This document shows positions 24,132 through 32,973 of a stretch of DNA of 47,734 bases, one piece after another. The DNA is from Azospirillum sp. TSO35-2. GTDB taxonomy: Bacteria; Pseudomonadota; Alphaproteobacteria; Azospirillales; Azospirillaceae. The stretch is from NCBI RefSeq assembly GCF_003116095.1, contig NZ_LGRA01000008.1:796839-844572 (forward strand). Reading direction: 5' to 3'. The notes under the pieces are model-generated. The model saw only the letters and a program-made list of their open reading frames with translations. It did not search any database and had not been told where the DNA came from. The position numbers and the translations under genes are program-made. Position 1 is the stretch's first letter; each line of letters begins with the position of its first letter.

Positions 24132-24932
24132 TTATGACGCAACCTGCCGGGTAGCCCAGTCCGGCCCACGCTTCTCGAAGAAGGCGGAGACCCCTTCTCT
24201 CGCCTCGGCCGAGCTCCTGACGTCGGCAATTGTCTTTGCCGTCAGGCCGACCAGCCTGTCGTCTAAGGGTTTCCCGTCGACCTCAGCGATGAGGTGCTTG
24301 GTCCGCGCCAGGGCCTGGGGTCCGCCCGCGCGCAGGTGCGCCAGCAGGTTCGCTATCGAGCTGTCGAGATTTTCGGGTGGGCAGAGGACGTGCACCAAGC
24401 CCTGACGGAAGGCCTCGCTCGCGCCGAAGCGTTCGGACGTCAGCATGTATCGCTGGGCGGCCCGGACCCCGAACGCGCGCAGGACATAGGGGGAGATGGT
24501 TGCCGGAACCAGCCCGAGCCGGACTTCTGACAGGCAGAACTCCGCGGTCTCGGCCGCAACGACCAGATCGCAGGCGGCGACGAGGCCAAGACCGCCAGCA
24601 TAGGCGTGTCCATGGACCCGCGCCACGACCGGTTTGGGCAATTCGGCCAATGTGCGCAACATGGTCGCCAAGCGCAGTGCGTCGGCTTCATTCTCAGTAT
24701 CGCTGAACTGCGCCATGCGGCGCATCCAGTTGAGATCGGCTCCGGCGCAGAAGGCTGGTCCACGCCCACCCAATATGACGGTGCGGACCTCGTCGCCCTC
24801 GCTCAACCTCAACAGCGCGGCGGTCAGCTCCTCGATCATCACCTCGTCCAGGGCGTTGCGGGTTTCCGGGCGGTTCAGCCAGACCCAGGCGTCGCCGCCC
24901 TGAATTTTGACTTCAATGGTTCGCGGTTTCAT
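24132..24932 (-). CDS. liuC: Enoyl-CoA hydratase, methylglutaconyl-CoA hydratase-like
   Basis: A 266-residue crotonase-fold protein. The oxyanion-hole segments are 'AFCAGADLNWMRRM' and 'HGHAYAGGLGLVAACDL'. The 'ADLNWM' signature together with 'LSEVRLGLVPATISPYVLRA' is typical of LiuC-type 3-methylglutaconyl-CoA hydratases, which interconvert 3-methylglutaconyl-CoA and HMG-CoA. It starts 27 bases after the CoA-transferase stop and is the last gene of the TRAP operon. Its stop is only 10 bases from the IS6 end, so the original terminator is lost. A terpenoid-pathway homologue (AtuE type) is an alternative. Confidence 0.75.
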   Translation of the reverse strand: MKPRTIEVKIQGGDAWVWLNRPETRNALDEVMIEELTAALLRLSEGDEVRTVILGGRGPAFCAGADLNWMRRMAQFSDTENEADALRLATMLRTLAELPKPVVARVHGHAYAGGLGLVAACDLVVAAETAEFCLSEVRLGLVPATISPYVLRAFGVRAAQRYMLTSERFGASEAFRQGLVHVLCPPENLDSSIANLLAHLRAGGPQALARTKHLIAEVDGKPLDDRLVGLTAKTIADVRSSAEAREGVSAFFEKRGPDWATRQVAS

Positions 24933-24959
24933 GGGGGCCTTACCTGATTGGGGCTGAGA

Positions 24960-26120
24960 TCATCCGGCCGCGCAAGTGCCGACCGAGCCGCCGAGGATTT
25001 CCTCGTTGTGCTCCCCCAGACCGGGAGCGGGTCTGCCGATGCGTCCCGGCGTGCGGGAGAAGCGCACGGGGATGCCGATGTTGCGGATTTTCCCTTCGGT
25101 CGGGTGCGAGACTTCTTCGAAAAAGCCGATTGCCTTGAGATGCGGATCGTGCAGCAGGTCGTCGGGCGACAGCACGCGCGCGACCGGGATATCGGCGTCA
25201 GCCAGCAGGTCCAGCCAAGCGTCGGTGGTCTTCTGCGCGACTAGATCGGCCATGATCTTGTACAACTCACCGATCCGGGTACTGCGCAGGGCGGGATCGA
25301 GGACGCGGGGATCCTCCGCCACTTCGGCCTGCCCGGCCACCGTGAAGAAGCGCTGCCACTGCGCGGTGGTATAAGGCATCAAGGCGATGTAGCCGTCCTG
25401 CGTCCGGTACGGCTTACGGTACGGCGAAAGCAGCCGTTCGTAGCCCATGCTGCTTTGAGTCGGATGGAAGGTCGCTCCTGCGAAGTGCTCGATCAGGTTA
25501 AAGGACACCATGGTCTCGAACATGGGGACCTCAATGGCCTGCCCCAGTCCGGATTTTTCCCGTTCATAAAGTGCCATCGCGATGGCATAGACGACCGCCA
25601 GCGCCGTCGTCTTGTCGGCCATGATGGTGTTGACGTAGGAGGGGCCGTCGTCGCCGTTGCGTCCCTGAAGATCGGCCATGCCGCTCATGGCTTGGATGAT
25701 GTCGTCGAAGGCGGGGCGTCCGGCATAGGGGCCGCTTTCTGAGAAGCCGTAGGCGCCGCAATGGATGAGGCGGGGATTGACGGCGCTCAGCGTCTGGTAA
25801 TCTAGGCCAGCCCGGCGGATGGATTGCGGGCGGACATTGTAGATGAAGACGTCGGACGTCAGGATGAGCTCGCGGACAGCCCTCAAGTCGGCCGGATCCT
25901 TCAGGTCGACAGCAATGCTGCGCTTGTTGCGGTTGAGGTTCAGGAAGGCCGCCCCCATCCTGGGATGGCGAGACGGAGCGGCATGTCTGAAGATATCGCC
26001 CTCGTGCGATTCGACCTTGATGACGTCTGCCCCCATGTCACCGAGCAGCTGCGTCGCGTAGGGGCCCATGGCTACGGTCGTCAGGTCGATGACTCGGACA
26101 CCGGAAAGCGGACCGGACAT
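24960..26120 (-). CDS. Family III (CaiB/BaiF) CoA-transferase
   Basis: A 386-residue CoA-transferase that moves CoA between acyl groups by a covalent aspartyl intermediate. The N-terminal 'VRVIDLTTVAMGPYATQLLGDMGADVIKVE' block (shown as landmark residues 'LLGDMGADVIKVE') and the catalytic Asp in 'GRPAFDDIIQAMSG' are present. I start at the ATG at 26120 with AAGGA 9 bases upstream; an ATG at 26147 has no ribosome site. Human SUGCT, in this family, uses HMG and glutarate as CoA acceptors. In the present context the likely acceptor is the branched dicarboxylate imported by the adjacent TRAP system. Substrate is inference. Confidence 0.88.
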   Translation of the reverse strand: MSGPLSGVRVIDLTTVAMGPYATQLLGDMGADVIKVESHEGDIFRHAAPSRHPRMGAAFLNLNRNKRSIAVDLKDPADLRAVRELILTSDVFIYNVRPQSIRRAGLDYQTLSAVNPRLIHCGAYGFSESGPYAGRPAFDDIIQAMSGMADLQGRNGDDGPSYVNTIMADKTTALAVVYAIAMALYEREKSGLGQAIEVPMFETMVSFNLIEHFAGATFHPTQSSMGYERLLSPYRKPYRTQDGYIALMPYTTAQWQRFFTVAGQAEVAEDPRVLDPALRSTRIGELYKIMADLVAQKTTDAWLDLLADADIPVARVLSPDDLLHDPHLKAIGFFEEVSHPTEGKIRNIGIPVRFSRTPGRIGRPAPGLGEHNEEILGGSVGTCAAG

Positions 26121-26232
26121 GGTTGTGCATCCTTTTGATTGAATCATCTTGCGAATACGTGCCGCATTGCGGACCGGCGGACCGGCGACCGGTCAGCTTG
26201 CGATCAACGCTCCGCTCTCCGCCGGTGGTGCG

Positions 26233-27264
26233 TCACCGGCTACCCGCCACCGCCTGTTTGACGGCGGCCAGGGCGGCGCTCCCGGCTTTGCCGCGCTGGT
26301 CGAGCGAGGCGGCCCAATCGCTGCCGGCGCGGTCGAATATCGCTGCGATCTCCTTCTGATCGGCGGGCCCGAAGCCGATGGCCCGGCTCCCTTCATTGTC
26401 GAGCTTCGCGTAGAGCTTCCCTTCCACCGCTTCGAAGCTCTTGCAGGCTGATTTGGAAATGTCGGCGGAGACCTTGGTCAGCGCGGTCCTGACAGGTTCC
26501 GGCAGCTTCTTCCACTTCTCGGCACCGATCGAATAAGTCAGCGCCACCGTGCCGAAGTTGATCTGGCTGGTGCCGCTTTTGAGAAGCCCGGTGATGCCGT
26601 AGGATTCGACGCTCATATACGGAAGCAAAGCCCCGTCGATGGTGCCGCGCGACAGGCTCTCATAAATCTCCGGCGGCGCCATGCGAACCGGGATCATTCC
26701 CAGCCCCTTGATCATGAAATCCATCGGTCCTCCAGCCGAACGGATCTTGAGGCCCGACAGATCCTTCAGCGACGCGATCTTCCGGTCGGTGCCCAGGACG
26801 ATTTGGTAGGGCGGTAGAAGGAAGGTGACGAGCGGGATCACTTTGTTGGCGGCGAATTCGCTGGTTTCCAGGTAACCGCCGTCATGGGTCAGGGTGTAGA
26901 GGGCGGCCATGCCCTGGCAGTAGTCGGTGAAGATTCCCGGCAGCTCGATCCCGGCCGACAGCGGCATCTTGTCGGAAGCATACGCCGGCACGACGTAGCC
27001 GATATCGATCACGCCCGCCTGGGTCAGGGAGAGCATGTCGCGCGCCTTGCCAACCTGTTCGCCAGGGAAATGCTCGATCCTGACCTGACCGCCCGTTTCC
27101 TTCTTCACCGCTTCGATGAACGGGGCGGTTATGACCTGATGGATGATATGCCCGCTGGGCAGACTGTCCGCCAGCCGCAACGTAATGTCAGCCTGTGCGG
27201 TCAGCGACATCATACCGGCAGCGAGTCCCGCGGCCAACCCTATCGAAAACCTGTATGAACGCAT
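26233..27264 (-). CDS. dctP: TRAP transporter periplasmic solute-binding protein
   Basis: A 343-residue DctP-family protein. It has a signal peptide (~1-25, cut after 'LTAQA') and the family core 'ITLRLADSLPSGHIIHQVIT', 'GEQVGKARDMLSLTQAGVID' and 'LSGLKIRSAGGPMDFMIKGLG'. That last segment carries the Arg that normally pairs with a ligand carboxylate. GGGAGG lies five bases before the ATG. It is separated from the CoA-transferase by about 110 bases. It should capture a carboxylate in the periplasm and hand it to DctQM. Confidence 0.9.
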   Translation of the reverse strand: MRSYRFSIGLAAGLAAGMMSLTAQADITLRLADSLPSGHIIHQVITAPFIEAVKKETGGQVRIEHFPGEQVGKARDMLSLTQAGVIDIGYVVPAYASDKMPLSAGIELPGIFTDYCQGMAALYTLTHDGGYLETSEFAANKVIPLVTFLLPPYQIVLGTDRKIASLKDLSGLKIRSAGGPMDFMIKGLGMIPVRMAPPEIYESLSRGTIDGALLPYMSVESYGITGLLKSGTSQINFGTVALTYSIGAEKWKKLPEPVRTALTKVSADISKSACKSFEAVEGKLYAKLDNEGSRAIGFGPADQKEIAAIFDRAGSDWAASLDQRGKAGSAALAAVKQAVAGSR

Positions 27265-27294
27265 GGGTGCCTCCCTGATTTCTTGAATGATCGT

Positions 27295-27672
27295 TTAACG
27301 GACAACTTTGGAAGGATCCTCGCCGTATGGCGGTGAGTAGATCACCAGCAGTTTCACCGGCTTGTCGCCGATCGCAGTGAAGCTGTGTGGAATATCGGGC
27401 GGGAAATAGCAGCAATCCCCGGGGCCGAGCTCCCGCGACTGGCCGCCCACCTCGGCGACGGCGCGGCCCTCCAGCAGGTAACAGACCTGCTCAATGCCAG
27501 GATGGGCATGGGGAGACGCCCCCTGCTGCGGATTGATGACGCCAAGCAGCACCTCGACATTGTGGGCGCCGACGGTTTCCGACGAGATCAGGCAGCGGTT
27601 GACGGTACCCGAATGATTCGCCGGATGATAGGCCGTCACGTCTTCGGGACGAATGAAGTAGGACCTGACCAC
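27295..27672 (-). CDS. Small cupin-domain protein
   Basis: A 125-residue single-domain cupin. Metal-ligand motifs are 'HAHPGIEQVCYLLEG' (His, His, Glu) and 'DIPHSFTA' (His). It starts at a GTG with GAGGAGG six bases upstream, 15 bases after the dctM stop, inside the transporter operon. Such cupins near catabolic genes may be isomerases, lyases or ligand-binding sensors. The activity cannot be told from sequence. Confidence 0.8.
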   Translation of the reverse strand: MVRSYFIRPEDVTAYHPANHSGTVNRCLISSETVGAHNVEVLLGVINPQQGASPHAHPGIEQVCYLLEGRAVAEVGGQSRELGPGDCCYFPPDIPHSFTAIGDKPVKLLVIYSPPYGEDPSKVVR

Positions 27673-27687
27673 GGTGTACCTCCTCGA

Positions 27688-28974
27688 TCAGCGCATCAGC
27701 GACGGCAGCCAGAGAATGGTCTGGGGGAACAGCAGGAAGACGGCGATGGCCAGGAAGTGCGCCACGATGTGAGGTATCGTACCCCGGAACACCTCCCCCA
27801 CCGGGCGGTTGGCGTAGCGCGACACCACGTAGCAGTTCAGTCCGATCGGTGGGGTAATCATGCCGACTTCGGCGATCACGATCTTGATCACGCCGAACCA
27901 GATCGGGTCGAAGCCCAGCTTCACGATCATCGGGACCACGACGGGAACGGTCAGAACCAGAATGGCGATCTGGTCCATGAACGCGCCCAGGACGATGTAC
28001 ATGGAAAGCAAGACGACCATAATCACCCAGCGCGAGGTCGGCAGCTCGGCCACCCAAGTCACCAAGTCCTGCGTCACGTGGGTCAGGGTGAAGAAATAGC
28101 CGAACAACTGGGCGCCCAGCAGGATCATCGCGATCATGCAAGTCCCCTGGGCGGCACGCCGGGCGGCCTGCCGGACATTGGTCCAGCTGCAGCGCCGACG
28201 CCAGATCACGATGCCAAGCGCACCGGTCGCCCCCAGCGCCGACGCTTCAGTCGGCGTGGCGATGCCACTGTAGATCACTCCGGTCACCATGATCATCAGC
28301 AGCAGCATTGGTCCCACGCCCCGCAGCAGGCGCAGCCGATCCAGCAATGAGACGCGTGGGCTGCAGGGCGCCTCCTTTGGATAAAGGACGGCAAGGACCC
28401 AGACCGTGGCCATGATGGTGAAGGTGACGATGATTCCCGGAATAATTCCGCCGACCAGGAGCTTCCCAACGGATACGTCGGCGAGGAGACCGTAGACCAC
28501 GAGCGCGACAGATGGCGGGATCAGCATCGCCAGAGTTCCGGACACCGCCACCACGCCGGCCGCCATCCTGGGATCGTACCCCTGCTTGACCATGGCCGGC
28601 AGGCTGGTTGCCGACAGGGTCGCCGCCGACGCAGTGCTGGTACCGCAGATGGCGCCGAAGCCGGCACCCGACAGCGCGGTCGCCATGCCCAGACCGCCCC
28701 GTACATGGCCGATCCAGGCAGCGGTCACCGTGAACAGGTCGTCGGCGATGCCGCTCAACAGCACCAGCTCGGCCATCAGCAAGAACATCGGAATGGTGAT
28801 TAGTTCATAGCTGCTGACGGTGCTGAGCGGCGAGGTTTGCAGCACGCTTAGCATCACGTCAAGGTTGCCAACCGCCACTAGGCCGACGGCGCCAGCAACG
28901 CCCATGGAGAACCCGACAGGGACGCCAATGGCCAGAAGCAGGAACAGAAGGATGATGATCGAAACGGCAATCAT
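27688..28974 (-). CDS. dctM: TRAP transporter large permease
   Basis: A 428-residue membrane protein with about 12 hydrophobic segments from the N-terminus ('IAVSIIILLFLLLAIGVPVG') on. It carries the DctM-family 'GAICGTSTASAATLSATSLP' loop, part of the sodium/substrate path in elevator-type transporters. It moves a carboxylate across the inner membrane with sodium. It begins six bases after the dctQ stop codon. Confidence 0.92.
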   Translation of the reverse strand: MIAVSIIILLFLLLAIGVPVGFSMGVAGAVGLVAVGNLDVMLSVLQTSPLSTVSSYELITIPMFLLMAELVLLSGIADDLFTVTAAWIGHVRGGLGMATALSGAGFGAICGTSTASAATLSATSLPAMVKQGYDPRMAAGVVAVSGTLAMLIPPSVALVVYGLLADVSVGKLLVGGIIPGIIVTFTIMATVWVLAVLYPKEAPCSPRVSLLDRLRLLRGVGPMLLLMIMVTGVIYSGIATPTEASALGATGALGIVIWRRRCSWTNVRQAARRAAQGTCMIAMILLGAQLFGYFFTLTHVTQDLVTWVAELPTSRWVIMVVLLSMYIVLGAFMDQIAILVLTVPVVVPMIVKLGFDPIWFGVIKIVIAEVGMITPPIGLNCYVVSRYANRPVGEVFRGTIPHIVAHFLAIAVFLLFPQTILWLPSLMR

Positions 28975-28980
28975 GGCTGC

Positions 28981-29523
28981 TCACTCCGTACCGGCATGGC
29001 CGCCGAGCGGGATAACCGCAGCGTAGTCGCGACCGGTGGCCAAGCTGGCGATCTGGCTGACTAGGCGCAGGACCAGACGCAGGGCCAGAAGCCCGGCGCC
29101 CACTGGCACCAGGGCCGAGGCGATCCAGGTCGGCCAAGCGATCAGTCCGGAGAGCGCATCGTGGTTGAGGAAGCTGTCAATGGCACGATCGGCACCGACT
29201 TTCGCCATCGCCGCGAAGAACGGGATGCTGACAAGGCAGGTCAGGGTCTCTGCAAGTCGTCGTCCCGTCGGCGCCAGCCTCTGCAGCAGCAGATCGACAC
29301 CGACATGCCCGTGATCGGCGTGGGTTCCCGAAAGTGAGAGGAAGAAGACGCCAGCCATGAGATAGAGGCTGATGACGTCAAAGGCCCATTCGATTGGACT
29401 GTGGAATAAATAGCGCAGGACGACGTCAGCCGTTACAATTACCATGATTGACAGAATCAGGAGAGTGGCGATCGTACCAAGCAGGTTTTCAGCGCGGACC
29501 AGGGTCCGCTCCATTAGAGTCAT
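28981..29523 (-). CDS. dctQ: TRAP transporter small permease
   Basis: A 180-residue protein with four hydrophobic helices (e.g. 'LIMVIVTADVVLRYLF'-type first helix, 'WAFDVISLYLMAGVFFLSLS'), matching the DctQ family in length and pattern. It supports DctM structurally. As the first gene of the minus-strand operon, it faces the lysR gene across a 219-base intergenic region that should hold both promoters. Confidence 0.9.
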   Translation of the reverse strand: MTLMERTLVRAENLLGTIATLLILSIMVIVTADVVLRYLFHSPIEWAFDVISLYLMAGVFFLSLSGTHADHGHVGVDLLLQRLAPTGRRLAETLTCLVSIPFFAAMAKVGADRAIDSFLNHDALSGLIAWPTWIASALVPVGAGLLALRLVLRLVSQIASLATGRDYAAVIPLGGHAGTE

Positions 29524-29708
29524 GGACGTTTACCTCCGGAAAATTTCTGGCGGGCAAATTCTGATTGTCGACAGCTCTGTGTTACCCGTTACGAAAGCCG
29601 CGCGCAGGTTTTCGCTTTCGACCCGGCCGGCGGGGGCGCCGGCATTTCCGGATCGTGGCTGCTCGTTGGTCTGATTCTGATGGACTGGAAATTGTGGGTC
29701 CAATATAT

Positions 29709-29731
29709 AATCATTAGATCTTAATATGATT
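29709..29731. promoter_or_regulatory. Putative LysR-type operator between dctQ and lysR
   Basis: AATCAT (29709-29714) and ATGATT (29726-29731) are perfect inverted arms with an 11-base spacer, in an AT-rich stretch 11 bases upstream of the lysR ATG. The layout matches the interrupted dyads bound by LysR-type regulators. It probably serves autoregulation and control of the divergent dctQ operon. Confidence 0.5.
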
Positions 29732-29742
29732 CGTGTATCACA

Positions 29743-30636
29743 ATGTTGTCTGGACGTGTGCTCCGCCAGTTCGTTGCCGTCGCCGAGGAATTGCATTTCG
29801 GTCGGGCCGCTGCACGCCTCAACATGGCACAGCCTCCACTCAGCCAAGCCATCAAGCAGTTGGAAATTCTGGTGGGGGTTCAACTGCTGCAACGGACGAA
29901 GCGCTTCGTCCGCCTGACCCCGGCCGGCAGCGTGCTTCTCGAGCACGCGCGGGACATGCTGGCGCAGGAAGCGCGCGCGATTGAATCAGCAAGACTGGCC
30001 GCGCAGGGACTGATCGGTCGCATCTCCATAGGGTTCGTCGGCTCAGTCGCCTATGCCCTCCTGCCGCGCCTGCTGCAGGATTTCCGCTCGCGGTTCCCGA
30101 ACATCCAAGTCGACCTGCGGGAGGCCACCTCGAAGGAACAGGTGGAAAGTCTGCTATCGCGGAAGATCGATGTTGGCATCGTGCGGCTCCCGCTGCCCAA
30201 TGTGGCCAATCTGCAGGTCAGGGTGATCGAACGGGAGCGGTTCATTGCAGTATTGCCCGCTTTTCACCACCTTGCGGCCGCAGACTCCGTCATTCTGGCG
30301 GATCTTGCAGAGGAATCGTTCATGATCTTCCCGGCCGACCGCATCGCCAGCCTGCACAGCAAGTTCCTGTTCGCATGTCATGAGGCGGGCTTCACCCCAC
30401 GCATCACCCTGGAAGCATGGCAGATGCCCAGCATGGTCAGTCTGGTAGCGGCCGGCTTCGGCACCGTGCTGCTTCCGTCCCAGGTCCGCAGTCTAGGTCA
30501 TCCCGGCGTGGTCTATAAGGACATCAACGACGCCTCAACCAACCTGGATCTTGAGATCGCAGTGGTATGGCGGGACGACAACATGTCGGCCGGCGTCCAT
30601 TCATTCCTGTCCGTCGCTGATCCCGCCGCCCGCTGA
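29743..30636 (+). CDS. LysR-type transcriptional regulator
   Basis: A 297-residue LysR-family regulator. The N-terminal winged helix-turn-helix is 'LRQFVAVAEELHFGRAAARL', 'MAQPPLSQAIKQLE', and the periplasmic-binding-like effector domain spans ~90-290 ('GRISIGFVGSVAYALLPRLL'). It is divergent from the TRAP/CoA operon and upstream of the lyase gene, so it most likely senses the imported substrate or its CoA ester and activates both units. No ribosome site is obvious; the mRNA may be nearly leaderless. Confidence 0.9.
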   Translation: MLSGRVLRQFVAVAEELHFGRAAARLNMAQPPLSQAIKQLEILVGVQLLQRTKRFVRLTPAGSVLLEHARDMLAQEARAIESARLAAQGLIGRISIGFVGSVAYALLPRLLQDFRSRFPNIQVDLREATSKEQVESLLSRKIDVGIVRLPLPNVANLQVRVIERERFIAVLPAFHHLAAADSVILADLAEESFMIFPADRIASLHSKFLFACHEAGFTPRITLEAWQMPSMVSLVAAGFGTVLLPSQVRSLGHPGVVYKDINDASTNLDLEIAVVWRDDNMSAGVHSFLSVADPAAR

Positions 30637-30783
30637 AAGACGCTAATCGTCTCAGAAGCGACATAGGTCATATTGGAAAGCGCCGCTTTACCCGAGCTAG
30701 TGTGTCCGCCTGCCCCAAGGGTGTCGGATTCGAGTTCGTACACCGGCGTTCCAACAAAAATTCGCCAGACCGGAGACAGTGAA

Positions 30784-31692
30784 TTGGCCGAAAGAGTAAG
30801 GCTTGTGGAAGTCGGTCCGCGCGACGGCTTGCAGAACGAAGCGCGGGTGCTTCCCTCCAGCTTGAAACTAGAGCTCATACGTCGCCTGGGCGAGGCTGGA
30901 TTGACGACGATTGAGGCAACGGCGTTCGTATCCCCCGCATGGGTGCCGCAGATGGCCGACCACGCTGAGGTGATACGGGGGCTCCGGCGCATCCCCGGAG
31001 TCGCCTATCCGGTCCTTGTCCCGAACATGCAGGGCTTCGAACGCGCCATGGCGGCCGGGGTCCGTGAAATCGCCGTGTTCGCCGCAGCGTCCGAGAGCTT
31101 TTCCCAACGCAACATCAATTGCTCGATTGATGACTCATTCGGCCGGTTCCGGCCCATTTTCCAGGCGGCCCGGGAACGTGGGATTCCGGTCCGCGGATAT
31201 GTATCCTGTGCCATCCATTGTCCTTATGAAGGAGTTATCGCGCCCGATGCGGTGGCCGCCGTGGCCGGCCGCCTGTTCGAAGCCGGCTGCGCGGAGATTT
31301 CACTGGGCGACACCATTGGTACTGGGACTCCCGCCCAGGTTCAGGCCATGCTTTCGGCAGTTTCGCGCACCGTGCCGCTCGAATCACTGGCCGGGCATTT
31401 CCATGATACGTATGGCATGGCGGTTGCGAACGTCCATACAGCTTATCAGTTCGGCGTGAGAACGTTCGACGCGTCCGTCGCTGGGCTCGGAGGATGTCCC
31501 TATGCCAGTGGGGCATCAGGGAACGTGGCGACCGAGGATTTGGTCTACTTGTTTAACGGGATGGAGATCGAAACGGGTGTCGACTTGGAGAGGCTTGTCG
31601 CCGTGTCGGTCTGGATATCGCGTGAATTCGGCCGGTCTCCCGCGTCGCGAGTCACCCAAGCGGTCGGGGTCGTGCCCCCTGATGTGGCATAG
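30784..31692 (+). CDS. mvaB: Hydroxymethylglutaryl-CoA lyase
   Basis: A 302-residue HMG-CoA lyase that cleaves HMG-CoA to acetyl-CoA and acetoacetate. Visible motifs are 'EVGPRDGLQNE' (catalytic Arg-Asp), the divalent-metal His pair in 'GHFHDTYGMA' and the Cys loop 'GLGGCPYASGASGN'. The TTG at 30784 follows GGAG by 8 bases and gives the usual N-terminus. Upstream in-frame codons back to 30673 are proline/serine-rich and unlike the family. It follows lysR by about 150 bases on the same strand. With the hydratase and CoA-transferase it completes a route from 3-methylglutaconate or HMG to central metabolites. IS256 debris begins directly after its stop. Confidence 0.9.
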   Translation: MAERVRLVEVGPRDGLQNEARVLPSSLKLELIRRLGEAGLTTIEATAFVSPAWVPQMADHAEVIRGLRRIPGVAYPVLVPNMQGFERAMAAGVREIAVFAAASESFSQRNINCSIDDSFGRFRPIFQAARERGIPVRGYVSCAIHCPYEGVIAPDAVAAVAGRLFEAGCAEISLGDTIGTGTPAQVQAMLSAVSRTVPLESLAGHFHDTYGMAVANVHTAYQFGVRTFDASVAGLGGCPYASGASGNVATEDLVYLFNGMEIETGVDLERLVAVSVWISREFGRSPASRVTQAVGVVPPDVA

Positions 31693-31697
31693 GTACG

Positions 31698-32070
31698 GCT
31701 GTGGGGAACTGGCCCGCCGTAGCGCCCCCGCTTGGCTGGCGGAGGCGGGCCGGTTATCCACAGCGGGCGCTCATCATGGCTCTTCGGTAAAGTCTGTTCA
31801 CCACAACACAAACCTCCACCGAGGGTGACCACGATGACCGACGAGATGATGGCGCTTCGCGCGACGCTTAAGAAAGGGCGCGGATGCCGATGTTCTGCGT
31901 GAGATGATCGGCTTGCCGTCGAGCGTTTGATGGAATTGGAGGTCCAAGGGCTGACCGGCGCCGGCCATGGCGAACGGTCGTCCGAGCGACTGGTCCAGCG
32001 CAACGGCTACCGTGACCGCGACTGGGGAGCCCCCCGCCGGCACTGTCGAGTTGCGCATTCCCAAGCTGTT
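31698..32070 (+). mobile_element. IS256-family element remnant (5' end only)
   Basis: The segment keeps the subterminal hairpin (31698-31718 with 31744-31764) and the leader and N-terminal codons of a transposase from the ATG at 31834 ('[12 protein letters not shown]'). These are nearly the same as in the complete copy at 7986. Frameshifts occur near 31875-31915 and 32030, and homology ends at 'HSQAV' near 32070. The outer terminal repeat has lost its outer part next to the lyase stop codon. Confidence 0.8.
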
Positions 32071-32354
32071 AATTGTTTCAGAAGCGGGGCCCCTATCAGA
32101 AACAATGTCACCCTTTGTAAATGAATGAATTTTAGTCACCAAGGTGGGGTCCCGGTTGGCGCAGATCGGGACCCCACCTCAGTAGAGTTTTTCTCAACCA
32201 CTTCAGGTGATTGTGGTGCGTTGGTTTGGGGTCTCGGTTGGGGTTCTTCCGTGCTTTCGGTGCTGAGACGGACGGCTCGTAGCTGTTGGTGCACATGTGA
32301 AGCGGGGAGATTCACATGATGCAGATCTCGGATTGCGCCCTGCCGCTGGTGCCG
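32071..32354. repeat. Non-coding segment with hairpins, IS end debris
   Basis: The segment contains no convincing gene. A perfect 12-bp inverted repeat (32143-32154 with 32167-32178) surrounds a 12-base loop. Just before it, TGTTTC/GAAACA arms (about 32076-32106) bracket a GGGGCCCC centre. These look like ends of decayed insertion sequences between the IS256 and IS30 remnants. The second hairpin could also act as a terminator-like structure, but no T-run follows directly. Confidence 0.45.
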
Positions 32355-32971
32355 GCCGGCCTTCATCACCCCGGAGATCATGATCAGCCAACGCCCGGCG
32401 GAGGTGGCGGACCGGGCGGTGCCGGGGCACTGGGTGGGGGATCTCATCATCGGTTTGGGCGGATCGGCGATCGGTGCATTGGTGGAGCGGACGACGCGCT
32501 TCACGATGCTGCTCCATCTTCCTCCAATGCCGGGGCATGCGAGCGGCCCGCGGGTCAAGAATGGACCGGCGCCTGCCGGCCATGGTGCCGAAACCGTCCG
32601 CGACGTCATTGCACGCACCATCGCAACCTTGCCCGCACAGCTCCGCCGGTCGCTGACCTGGGATCAGGGGGCGGAGATGGCCCAACACGCTCATATCCGG
32701 ATTGACACTAGGCTTTGCGTCTACTTCTGCGATCCGCCCAGTCCGTGGCAGCGCGGCACGAACGAGAATACCAACGGCCGGCTACGCCGTACTTCCCTAA
32801 GGGAACCGACCTCACCGTGCATAACGCCGATACCCTGGCGGCCGTTGGCCTCGCCCTGAACACAAGGCCCCGCAAAACCCTCGACTGGAAAACCCCGGCC
32901 GAGGCGCTGGACGAACTGCTCCAATCCATTGATAAGGGAGGGCACGAAGAGGCTGTTGCGACGACCGCTTG
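32355..32971 (+). pseudogene. IS30-family transposase remnant
   Basis: The frame reads 'ITPEIMISQRPAEVADRAVP', 'GHWVGDLIIG' (first catalytic Asp), 'LTWDQGAEMAQH' (second Asp) and 'PWQRGTNENTNGRL' (Glu). A one-base loss near 32787 shifts it to 'YFPKGTDLTVHNADTLAAVG' and 'LNTRPRKTLDWKTPAEALD'. All are IS30-family catalytic-domain blocks. The N-terminal DNA-binding part is absent and the frame is broken, so it is inactive. Confidence 0.85.
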
Positions 32972-32973
32972 AA

